From: JAYEIA01 sp964472505
Lineage (GTDB): Bacteria > Bacteroidota > Bacteroidia > Bacteroidales > JAADGE01
Direction of reading: 5' to 3'
Assembly (NCBI GenBank): GCA_964472505.1
Contig: CAYYQW010000058.1
Location: 1 to 25,308, forward strand
Length of the DNA: 25,308 nucleotides
Positions 8,426-15,525 of this stretch are shown in pieces (positions within the stretch are counted from its first letter, which is position 1; the number at the start of each line of letters is the position of its first letter). A model generated the notes under the pieces. The model worked only from the letters and a program-made list of their open reading frames with translations, made no database searches and was not told the DNA's origin. The position numbers and the translations under genes were made by a program.

Positions 8426-9106
8426 ATGCTTTCTGATTTTGAAAAGATTCAATACATTGATATTCACACTCATCATTCGCCGGATAAGCTGTCTGTAAGA
8501 GCGCTTCAAAGTTTTTTCATTGACGATGCGCCTGAGAATTCCGAGCAGTTTTTTTCGGCCGGCATACATCCGTGGCAGGTAGAATCTGATAATACTCGAA
8601 TCAAACAAAAAGCTCGGCAAGTTTTTGCCAAAAAAAAGCTTTCGGCCATTGGCGAAATTGGTTTGGACAGGCGTAAGAACAGCTCGCTTTTCTCGCAACA
8701 GAAAGCGGTTTTTATTTGGCAGCTGAACATGGCCGAAGAATTGGGTTTGCCCGTTATAATACATTGTGTCAAAGCCTATTCCGATTTATTGTCGGTATTA
8801 AAAGAAGTATCGCCTGAGCTGCCGCTTATTATTCACGGCTACAATGAAAATATTCAAACGGCGGCCCAACTCCTTAAGCAAAATGTGTATTTCTCTTTCG
8901 GGGAATTTTTGTTTAATGAAAACTCAACAGCAGCAAAAGTTTTTCCTGAAATAGAAAATGATAAAATTTTTCTTGAAACCGATGAGTCTTCTTATTCCAT
9001 TTCTGAGATATACAAGAAAGCTGCCGACTTAAAAGGCATTGATATTTCCAAAATAAAAAGCATTATAAAGCAAAACTATTCTTCGGTTTTTGAACATAGG
9101 CTTTAG
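8426..9106 (+). CDS. TatD-family metal-dependent hydrolase
   Basis: A 226-residue TIM-barrel hydrolase of the TatD family, whose studied members are metal-dependent nucleases. Visible metal-ligand motifs are DIHTHH (H14, H16), the GIHPW segment, GEIGLD (Glu ligand at about 78), VIIHC and IIHGY (two histidines) and LETDES (Asp). It is shorter than E. coli TatD (about 260 residues) and resembles the compact Bacteroidota paralogues found next to isoprenoid genes. The usual N-terminal helices around residues 20-35 are abbreviated. The gene follows ispB by 12 bases with no terminator between them. The biological substrate is not known, so I give no gene symbol. Confidence 0.87.
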   Translation: MLSDFEKIQYIDIHTHHSPDKLSVRALQSFFIDDAPENSEQFFSAGIHPWQVESDNTRIKQKARQVFAKKKLSAIGEIGLDRRKNSSLFSQQKAVFIWQLNMAEELGLPVIIHCVKAYSDLLSVLKEVSPELPLIIHGYNENIQTAAQLLKQNVYFSFGEFLFNENSTAAKVFPEIENDKIFLETDESSYSISEIYKKAADLKGIDISKIKSIIKQNYSSVFEHRL

Positions 9107-9151
9107 GATGTGAAATTTTGATGAAAGGGATGATATTAAAATATTTTTTTG

Positions 9152-9159
9152 TATTTTTG
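9152..9159 (+). promoter_or_regulatory. Possible -7 promoter box for the multi-PAS kinase gene
   Basis: TATTTTTG matches TAnnTTTG, 59 bases before the kinase start, within the 112-base spacer after the tatD-like gene. A -33 TTG at normal spacing is not evident. Confidence 0.38.
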
Positions 9160-9218
9160 TTTGTTAGAAAAAAAGACGGTTTAGAATTCTGAATACTTCT
9201 TTCTAAAACGCATGGTTT

Positions 9219-12200
9219 ATGTCTGAAAATTCAAATTTTAAAAAACGCATACAATCTTTTTTGGGCGGAAAGCAATCAAAGCTTTACGATAGTTTTTTGA
9301 CAAATTTGGAAGCATTTCCTGAAGCCTATTCTAACAGCAAGGACACCGGCGAACTTATTGAAAGAAATAAAGAATTATTATGTATTCATACCGTATCTCA
9401 GATTACGAACAGCAGAGAACATCCCTTTGATACAGTGCTTGAGCTTGTTGCCAAAATAATAGCACAAGCTTTTCAGTTTCCCGATATAGCCGAAGCTCAA
9501 ATTATATGCTGCGATGACGTTTATCAAACCTCTAATTTTAAAAAAACGAATGATTTGTTAAGTGCGGAAATCCCATTGAGCTATTTCTCAGCCGGAGAGC
9601 TGAATGTGGTATATACCCAAAAGCCTGAAACCGATTCTCAAAAGCCTTTCCTTCCCCAAGAAGAAGCATTAATACATACCCTTGCCCGAATCATTGGTAA
9701 TGCCGTAGAAAATCGCCGATATGAAAAAGCGCTTATTGAGAGTGAAAGCAAATACCGCCGTTTTTTTCAACAGTCCGGAGTCGGTATATTACGATTTTCG
9801 CAAACAGGCGAAATATTGGAGGCCAATAAGGCTTTTGCACAAATACTTGGTTTTGAAGATGCCGAAGCATTGGTTGAGCATTCCGGCAGTGTTCTGCCTT
9901 TTCATAAAAATCCGGATGATTTTAATAAATTGCGTGAAACATTGGAAGCCCGAGGCAGTTTTGAAAATTATACCATAAGTGCACTAACGGCAAAAGGCAC
10001 AGATATATGGCTCGAAATGAATGCCGTGAAATTACAAGATAAAGACTTGTATTATTATGAGGCGGTTGTAAAAGATATTACGAAACAGGTAAAAGCCAAA
10101 CAACAGCTTGCCGAAAGCGAAAAACGATACCGCGCTTTGCTGTCCGCTGCTAACGATGCCATTTTTGTTGCTGATATTGAAAGCGGAAGAATCATTCAGT
10201 GCAATAAGCAGGCCGAGCGACTGTTGAAAAAAACACAAGGCGAGATAACAGCCATGCATTTCTCCGACTTGCACCCGGAGGACAAACGTGAAGAGTATGC
10301 GGAAGGTTTTCGTAAGCAAGCGGAAAAGGCTAAATCGGTGCTTGGGTTGTTTTGGGTAGTAGATTCTAATCAAAACCACATACCGGTAGAAATTAGCTCG
10401 GCAGTTACAACTTCCGGAGATAAGACACTGAGTATTGGTATTTTTAGAGATATGTCGGAGCGGCAAAATAATGAAATGCAACTGAAAGCTGCCAATGAAG
10501 AATTTGCCGTTGTAAATGAAAGGCTCACAGAAGCCAACGAAGAATTGATTCAAAGCAATGAGTTGCTCAATGAGAGTGAACAGAAGTTTCGGGCAATTTT
10601 TGATAACATAAACGATGCCGTCGGCTTGCACAAAATAGACCACGGGCGCATCGGAAAGTTTATTGAAGTAAATCGCAGAGCCTGCGAAATGTTTGGCTAT
10701 GATTTGTCTGAATTTCAAAAAATGAATCCGGAAGATATGATACCGGAGGATAACCGAGAGCAGGTCGCAACACTTTTTCAGCAATTACTTTCCAAGGGAT
10801 ATGCGCGGGCCGAAACATATAACCGCACGAAATCCGGAAAACTTATTCCCGTAGAAATTAATGCATTGATTTTTGAAATGGGCGGCGAAAATTTCTTGAC
10901 CGCCGTTACGCGTGATATTTCAAGACAGGTACAAGATCGTGAGATAATCAGAAAAAGCGAAGAACGCTACAAATTATTGTCTTCCCTGACTTTTGAGGGT
11001 ATTATTCTTCATCATAAGGGTATTCTGCACGATGCGAATCAGTCTTTTTATGACATTTTCGGATATTCGGAAGACGAGTTGCTCGGGAAAAACATTATTA
11101 GCCTACTTATAGATAAAGAAAGTCAAGAGCTGATATATGAAAATATAAGGAAAAAAGTAGCAAAACCTTATGAGGTTACAGGCTTAAAAAAAGACGGAAC
11201 AGCTATTCCTTTAGAGTTGGAAGCTTATAACTTGAAAAATACACCGGGTAATTTTCGGGTAGCAGCCGTAAGAAATATTGCCGAGCGCAAACAAGCCGAG
11301 AAAACTATCCGAGAAACCAACAAAAGACTCAAAGAATTAAACCGTAAGCTTGAAGCAGAAAAGAACAGAGCACAAAAATACTTGGATGTAGCCGGTGTCA
11401 TGATGCTGATGCTTGATAGCGACGGCAAGATAGCTTTAGCTAATAAAAGAACTGCGCAAGTGCTTGGCCGACTCGAAAAAGAACTGATCGGTAAAAACTG
11501 GTTTGAAAACTTTATACCCGAAAATCAAAAAGAAGAAATATTTCGAGTTTTTAAGAAAAACTTGAATTTCAAAACTAAAAAACTTGATTTTTATGAAAAT
11601 GATATTCATACAGCAAAAGGAGAAATTCGGCGCATACAATGGCATAATGTATATATAAAAAATCCGGAGGGTATAGTCACCGGTTTGCTCAGTTCCGGTT
11701 TGGATGTTACGGAGGAACGCTTGGCCAAGAAACGCTTGGAAGAAAGTGAACGAAAATTTAAGAATATATTTGATTATTCGTATGTCGGTATTGCTTTGGG
11801 GAACCCTGAAGGAATGATTATTGAAGTGAATGAAGAATTCGCTCGAATGACGGCTTACACAAAAGAAGAGTTATGCCAAATGCATTTCAATGATTTTACG
11901 CATCCGGACGACAGAGCAAAGGAAGCTCAAATGCTGGAAAAACTCATGCGGGGCGAGATTGAGTATTACAGCATAGAAAAAAGGTATTTGAATAAAACCG
12001 GAGAAATTTTATGGATGGATGCAACGATAAGTGCGCTCCGAAATTCAGAAAATTCCGTTGAGCTTTTTATTGGTATGGTAATGGATGTATCGGAGAGAAA
12101 ACAACGCGAGCATCTGCTGAAAAAAAGCCAAAAACAACTCAAAGAACTGAATGCTACAAAAGATAAGTTCTTTTCAATTATATCACACGACTTGAAAAAT

Positions 12201-12845
12201 CCTTTCGGACAATTAGTGGGCTTTAGCGAGCTTATAATGAAGAGCTTGGAAAAAGGAAATTACGATAAGATATATGATTTCAGCAGAGTGATTTATGACA
12301 GCTCACACCACGGTATGAAATTACTGGAAAACCTTTTGCAGTGGTCGCGTGCTCAAACCGGGCGAATCCGTTTTAAACCGGTTGAATTAAACTTAAAACA
12401 AGTGGTTGAAGCTACAATGGATTCAGTCAGAAGTGCCGCTCTAAAGAAAAACATAGAATTGCAAAATTTGATAACTGAACAAACCGTATTGGAAGCCGAT
12501 GAGGACATGCTGCAAACCATTTTGCGCAACTTAATTTCCAATGCTCTGAAATACAGCCGACCCGGCGGCGATATTCAAATATATTCCATTGAAAATGAGG
12601 GATATATTCTGATAAGTGTGAATGATAACGGGATTGGAATGAAACCGGAAACAGCCGATAATTTATTTAACATTGCACAGAACGTTTCCGTAAAAGGCAC
12701 AGCCAATGAAACAGGTACCGGCCTGGGCCTGATTCTGTGCAAGGAGTTTGCCGAAAAACACGGCGGCAGCATATCCGTTGAAAGCGCCTACGGCAAAGGC
12801 AGCACCTTTACTCTGGAATTGCCTTACCGTCCTTTATCCGAATAA
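9219..12845 (+). CDS. Soluble multi-PAS sensor histidine kinase (GAF-like + 6 PAS + HisKA + HATPase)
   Basis: A 1208-residue protein with no signal peptide or membrane helix, so a cytosolic sensor. Residues about 25-170 resemble the GAF-like domain often found first in such kinases (EEALIHTLARIIGNAVENR). Six PAS domains follow, beginning near residues 172, 299, 451, 578, 720 and 840, most introduced by an ESE/KSE-x-(K/R)-(Y/F) motif and closed by a D-I/V-(S/T)-E/R-type PAC end. A coiled coil (about 420-455) links PAS2 and PAS3. The HisKA phospho-acceptor is H990 (ISHDLKN). The ATPase domain has an N-box (NLISNALKYS), G1 (NDNGIGM) and G2 (GTGLGL, about 1166), so it should be active. There is no receiver domain and no response-regulator gene in the window. 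The signals sensed (possibly redox, gas or flavin via PAS) cannot be told from sequence. Confidence 0.95.
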   Translation: MSENSNFKKRIQSFLGGKQSKLYDSFLTNLEAFPEAYSNSKDTGELIERNKELLCIHTVSQITNSREHPFDTVLELVAKIIAQAFQFPDIAEAQIICCDDVYQTSNFKKTNDLLSAEIPLSYFSAGELNVVYTQKPETDSQKPFLPQEEALIHTLARIIGNAVENRRYEKALIESESKYRRFFQQSGVGILRFSQTGEILEANKAFAQILGFEDAEALVEHSGSVLPFHKNPDDFNKLRETLEARGSFENYTISALTAKGTDIWLEMNAVKLQDKDLYYYEAVVKDITKQVKAKQQLAESEKRYRALLSAANDAIFVADIESGRIIQCNKQAERLLKKTQGEITAMHFSDLHPEDKREEYAEGFRKQAEKAKSVLGLFWVVDSNQNHIPVEISSAVTTSGDKTLSIGIFRDMSERQNNEMQLKAANEEFAVVNERLTEANEELIQSNELLNESEQKFRAIFDNINDAVGLHKIDHGRIGKFIEVNRRACEMFGYDLSEFQKMNPEDMIPEDNREQVATLFQQLLSKGYARAETYNRTKSGKLIPVEINALIFEMGGENFLTAVTRDISRQVQDREIIRKSEERYKLLSSLTFEGIILHHKGILHDANQSFYDIFGYSEDELLGKNIISLLIDKESQELIYENIRKKVAKPYEVTGLKKDGTAIPLELEAYNLKNTPGNFRVAAVRNIAERKQAEKTIRETNKRLKELNRKLEAEKNRAQKYLDVAGVMMLMLDSDGKIALANKRTAQVLGRLEKELIGKNWFENFIPENQKEEIFRVFKKNLNFKTKKLDFYENDIHTAKGEIRRIQWHNVYIKNPEGIVTGLLSSGLDVTEERLAKKRLEESERKFKNIFDYSYVGIALGNPEGMIIEVNEEFARMTAYTKEELCQMHFNDFTHPDDRAKEAQMLEKLMRGEIEYYSIEKRYLNKTGEILWMDATISALRNSENSVELFIGMVMDVSERKQREHLLKKSQKQLKELNATKDKFFSIISHDLKNPFGQLVGFSELIMKSLEKGNYDKIYDFSRVIYDSSHHGMKLLENLLQWSRAQTGRIRFKPVELNLKQVVEATMDSVRSAALKKNIELQNLITEQTVLEADEDMLQTILRNLISNALKYSRPGGDIQIYSIENEGYILISVNDNGIGMKPETADNLFNIAQNVSVKGTANETGTGLGLILCKEFAEKHGGSISVESAYGKGSTFTLELPYRPLSE

Positions 12846-12858
12846 AAATTCAATAATA

Positions 12859-13545
12859 TTAATAATCAAATACGCGATTTAGATAGGCCTGTATCCCCAA
12901 TGACAGCAGAAAGGGATTATAATTAAAGTCAGGATGCTCGGTCATGGGAATACTGATTCCAAATTGAACAACTGCTTTTACATATTTATAACCTACTTTT
13001 CCCGTAAGGGTGGGTTCGGCAAAATATTCGGTAAACTGTTCATTATTCTGTTGCATTTTTACCATAACAAAACGCGGGCTGAATGCGCCGTCGAAATAAT
13101 CGGTAGCAGCTCCTACACTTGGTTGTATAAATATCCGGCTGTAATTTGCGTAAGCGTCGCTTTGCCACAGGTTGTTTTCAAATTCAGCTTGTACTTTTCC
13201 TATTCCGTAGCCCGAAAAAACCTCAAAACGGCCGTTGTTTCCGATTTTGGAAAAATAACCTACACCTAATTCACCAAAATTGTGTTTTCGAAAATTTTCT
13301 AAACTGTCATTTCGGTTGTTTATAAAACTCCCGTTTGCCATAATGCCTATATGGTCAGTAAGTGCGTATGCCGACTGTAGGTCAAAACCCGAAACACCGC
13401 TGTACAATGAAGCTTGTATTTCTTTCTTATTACTCAGTAAAGGCGTGTTTACCACATTGGGAACATAAGCCGGTGAGCATGAGGCAAATATCCATAAGCT
13501 TAAGATAAAACCGATTTTGTGATATTTATGAACAAGTAATTTCAT
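12859..13545 (-). CDS. Probable outer-membrane beta-barrel lipoprotein, function unknown
   Basis: A 228-residue protein. An N-terminal hydrophobic segment ends in IFASC (Cys24), a lipobox-like site, so lipid attachment is likely. The rest contains repeated amphipathic strands (FGELGVGYFSKIG, FEVFSGYGIGKVQ and a C-terminal LSLGIQAYLNR) typical of a small barrel, ending in aromatic Tyr. I recognise no specific family. The upstream 400 bases contain no gene, only repeats, and the gene converges on the multi-PAS kinase gene with a 13-base gap. A shorter start at Met13 is not available because the lipobox needs the preceding residues. Confidence 0.72.
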   Translation of the reverse strand: MKLLVHKYHKIGFILSLWIFASCSPAYVPNVVNTPLLSNKKEIQASLYSGVSGFDLQSAYALTDHIGIMANGSFINNRNDSLENFRKHNFGELGVGYFSKIGNNGRFEVFSGYGIGKVQAEFENNLWQSDAYANYSRIFIQPSVGAATDYFDGAFSPRFVMVKMQQNNEQFTEYFAEPTLTGKVGYKYVKAVVQFGISIPMTEHPDFNYNPFLLSLGIQAYLNRVFDY

Positions 13546-13628
13546 GAGTTTGCTGTTTTGTAAGTTTGATTAATTAGTGCCTTAATGTAATCGACCGTTT
13601 TCAAAACCGATATAGTGTTTAGTTGAAA

Positions 13629-13744
13629 ACCCTGCGCCGTGTGGTGTTTTTACCGCACGGAGTTTTAAAGCTGCCTGTTTCGCATCAAGTGAAAACATCC
13701 GACCTGCTCAGTGAATTATTTTGTAGTTTTCTGCCAAAGACTAT
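13629..13744 (+). repeat. Double-hairpin repeat element, copy A
   Basis: About 116 bases that match, in the opposite orientation, the segment 21922-22038. The shared order is ACCCTGCGCC, a hairpin built on GTGTGGTG / loop TTTT(T) / CCGCAC, the spacer GGAGTTTTAAAGCTGCCTGT, a second hairpin (degenerate here: GCATCAAGTG AAAA CATCC), then GTTTTCTGCCAAA. This copy is the more eroded one. It lies in the 402-base gene-free stretch 13546-13947, which otherwise holds only the palindrome at 13861-13916. Confidence 0.8.
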
Positions 13745-13860
13745 ATAATATTTATTGAATTAGGCGGATAACTAATACTTATAACTTCTTCTGTCCAAGT
13801 GCCGCATATATTTAGTGATGACTGCCTCGGCAATCCGAATCGCACTCGGTTTTGATATAT

Positions 13861-13916
13861 CGGCTTCGACAAGCTCAGCCTACGGAGATATTCGGAGGCT
13901 GAGCCTGTCGAAGCCG
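13861..13916. repeat. REP-like palindrome (CTTCGACAAGCTCAG core), copy 1
   Basis: Two 21-base arms (13861-13881 and 13896-13916) are inverted repeats with a single mismatch, separated by 14 bases. The arm reads CGGCTTCGACAAGCTCAGCC. The same core occurs at 15401. Such palindromes are common extragenic elements in many bacterial genomes, often linked to REP-type (RAYT/Y1) transposases. None is encoded in the window. Confidence 0.8.
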
Positions 13917-13947
13917 GTGATAAATGCTTGGACATAATAGACAAACT

Positions 13948-14529
13948 CTAATTATTAAAACTCTGCAGGCTCTTGAAGGCGCTTAATAAATGCTTAGCTT
14001 GCTTTTGAATATGAGCAATTTTTTCAATGTAATTTTCGCCTAATTCCTTTTGATTTTTGGCGTACATTTGCGATTCTTCTTTGCAGTCTTTTATTTGTTT
14101 GGTGCTCATATCAATTAGCCGGTCGCCGGAGAAGTACATACGCATCTCGCCGCATTCGTCTCCGGTAACTCTTTCAAAATAAAAAATCAGCCTGTCATTC
14201 TCAAACAGATATTCTTCATACACTCGGTACAGAGGCCCAATGGTATAACTGTTATGCACTTTTACAAGCCGGTGAGTTTCTTGGCCTTCGTCATCCTGTT
14301 CGGTTTTGTAGAAGAAATCAATACTTTTTTCTTGCGGCCCGATTCCCGGCAGTACACGGTTTACCGTCAGACTGTATAATTCTTTCGGAGAATCATCTTT
14401 ATTTTGCTTATCTGTTAGGGCGCTCGCTTCATAGTATAATCTGCGAATTTCTTTAATTTTTTCTTCCTGCGCATCTGCAATTGTTACAGATACCGTTAAA
14501 ACTATTATCAAAAGCAAAAAATGTTTCAT
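13948..14529 (-). CDS. Secreted protein of unknown function
   Basis: A 193-residue protein with a clear signal peptide (residues 1-20, ending VTIADA-Q), so it is periplasmic or exported. The mature part has alternating strand-like and charged segments (LYRVYEEYLFENDRLIFYF, then EMRMYFSGDRLIDM), two cysteines (in DECGE and KDCKE) that could pair, and a C-terminal amphipathic helix. I do not recognise the family. It follows the BLUF gene on the same strand after 75 bases, but an apparent terminator in between suggests separate transcription. The downstream side is repeat-filled. Confidence 0.7.
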   Translation of the reverse strand: MKHFLLLIIVLTVSVTIADAQEEKIKEIRRLYYEASALTDKQNKDDSPKELYSLTVNRVLPGIGPQEKSIDFFYKTEQDDEGQETHRLVKVHNSYTIGPLYRVYEEYLFENDRLIFYFERVTGDECGEMRMYFSGDRLIDMSTKQIKDCKEESQMYAKNQKELGENYIEKIAHIQKQAKHLLSAFKSLQSFNN

Positions 14530-14550
14530 GTTTGTATTTTTTAGAAATAA

Positions 14551-14573
14551 AAAAAGGGAGCTGATAAACTCCC
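14551..14573 (-). terminator. Intrinsic terminator after the BLUF gene
   Basis: On the minus strand the sequence reads GGGAG, an 8-base loop, CTCCC, then a run of seven T (A-tract at about 14548-14555 on the plus strand). It lies 32 bases past the BLUF stop codon and before the secreted-protein gene. Confidence 0.7.
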
Positions 14574-14604
14574 CGAAAAGTTACAAAAAAAAGTACTTTT
14601 AGCA

Positions 14605-15021
14605 TTATTTTTTTGATAATTTTCCGTACAAATATTCTATCATGGCCTCAAAATTGGCTTTACTTAAACCGTCCGGGTCAAATTTGCGCTCCGGGCTAAA
14701 ACGCATCAGTACTTCATTGTCAATACCCATGCCGCCGGCATATACCATTTCCCAGCCGCCGAATTTACGTTCGCTGATTTCGCTGATATCCACAAAAACC
14801 ACGTCTTTGTGGCGCTCGTCATGCGAAATTTTTAGCATCATTTCACTTACGGCTTTTCGGTCGCCTTCCAATACTTGTATAAAGTATTTTTCATCAAAAA
14901 AAAGCATGCCCGTAATGGACAATTCCGAGTTATTGACTTTTGATTTTTCCAGAATTTCTTTTATTTCATTGATTCCGTCAATATTGGTTACGGTACTGTA
15001 GTAAACAAGTCGTGTAAGCAT
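14605..15021 (-). CDS. Stand-alone BLUF-domain blue-light photoreceptor
   Basis: A 138-residue protein that is essentially one BLUF domain, which binds FAD and changes its hydrogen-bond network on blue-light absorption. The photocycle residues are present: Tyr7 (RLVYYST), the Asn before ITGML (N30/N31), Gln49 (FIQVLEG), and Trp90/Met92 in FGGWEM. The length matches short PixD-type proteins with only a C-terminal helical cap (about 100-138). No output domain such as EAL or adenylate cyclase is fused, so it must act through a partner protein that is not evident here. It has its own terminator downstream. Only a near match (CATTTTTG) to a -7 box is seen about 40 bases upstream of the start. Confidence 0.94.
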   Translation of the reverse strand: MLTRLVYYSTVTNIDGINEIKEILEKSKVNNSELSITGMLFFDEKYFIQVLEGDRKAVSEMMLKISHDERHKDVVFVDISEISERKFGGWEMVYAGGMGIDNEVLMRFSPERKFDPDGLSKANFEAMIEYLYGKLSKK

Positions 15022-15213
15022 AGTTATATGTTTTTATGTTATGAAAATATATTGTGCAAAAATGGCGCCTGAATTACTTTACGGAGGAAACTTTAAATTG
15101 TTTCATGTTTTTTAAAAGAACTTAAACAAAATATGTGTCGCAGCCTATTTTATTCATACCGGAAAGTGCTGAGCATAATCGGTAATTGAATATCCGCATT
15201 TACCCCTATTTTT

Positions 15214-15342
15214 GTATCCACTCAATAAATAATGCTAAAAAAAAGATTTCACGCCAAGTCGCTAAGACGCAAAGATGTTTAATACAATTACTTAGCGGAT
15301 TTGCATGCAAATAAAATTCATCATGCTTTTTTGAGTGGATAC
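15214..15342. repeat. 129-bp MITE-like element with 11-bp terminal inverted repeats
   Basis: GTATCCACTCA at 15214-15224 is exactly inverted at 15332-15342 (TGAGTGGATAC), with partial matching continuing inward through A-rich sequence and an ATGC. The interior has a CGCCAAGTCGCTAAGACGCAAAG segment, resembling an A/G/C-patterned extragenic repeat seen in Bacteroidota, followed by the palindromic TTTGCATGCAAA. It has no coding capacity. It lies in the gene-free stretch 15022-15525, whose only other content is the palindrome at 15401-15477. Confidence 0.6.
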
Positions 15343-15400
15343 CTGTTTTTGCCTCAAACTGTTGGTTGTCAGCTATTTGCACACGCTTAATTATAGCTGA

Positions 15401-15477
15401 CTTCGACAAGCTCAGTCTCCGAAAATACCGCAAGAGACTGAGCATTCCGACAAAAGCTCAATAACCGCTTGTCGAAG
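15401..15477. repeat. REP-like nested palindrome, copy 2
   Basis: The outer arms CTTCGACAAG (15401-15410) and CTTGTCGAAG (15468-15477) are exact inverted repeats. The inner arms CTCAGTCTC (15411-15419) and GAGACTGAG (15434-15442) form a second exact stem. The left half shares the core of the palindrome at 13861. It sits 48 bases past the stop codon of the GH3/beta-lactamase gene and could also act as a transcript-end structure, although no T-run follows. Confidence 0.75.
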
Positions 15478-15525
15478 TTGTTGATTATAATCTTGGTTAG
15501 CATACGGATAATCATTATCGGGAAT

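Noticed and set aside
10032..10784. 250-residue open frame on the minus strand
   Set aside because: Lies wholly inside the multi-PAS kinase gene, is antisense, and has no domain pattern or start context.
12934..13269. 111-residue open frame on the plus strand
   Set aside because: Antisense to the barrel lipoprotein gene, whose signal sequence and strand pattern are convincing.
13591..13610. Imperfect palindrome around TTTTCAAAA upstream of the barrel lipoprotein gene
   Set aside because: Interrupted by mismatches and of a length expected by chance in AT-rich DNA.
13741..13944. 67-residue open frame on the minus strand
   Set aside because: It is mostly a translation of the palindrome at 13861-13916 and has no protein character.
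14642..15001. 119-residue plus-strand frame opposite the BLUF gene
   Set aside because: Antisense shadow; the BLUF frame has every expected photocycle residue.
15206..15445. 79-residue open frame on the minus strand
   Set aside because: It spans the 129-bp repeat element and part of the nested palindrome, so it is repeat sequence read as protein.
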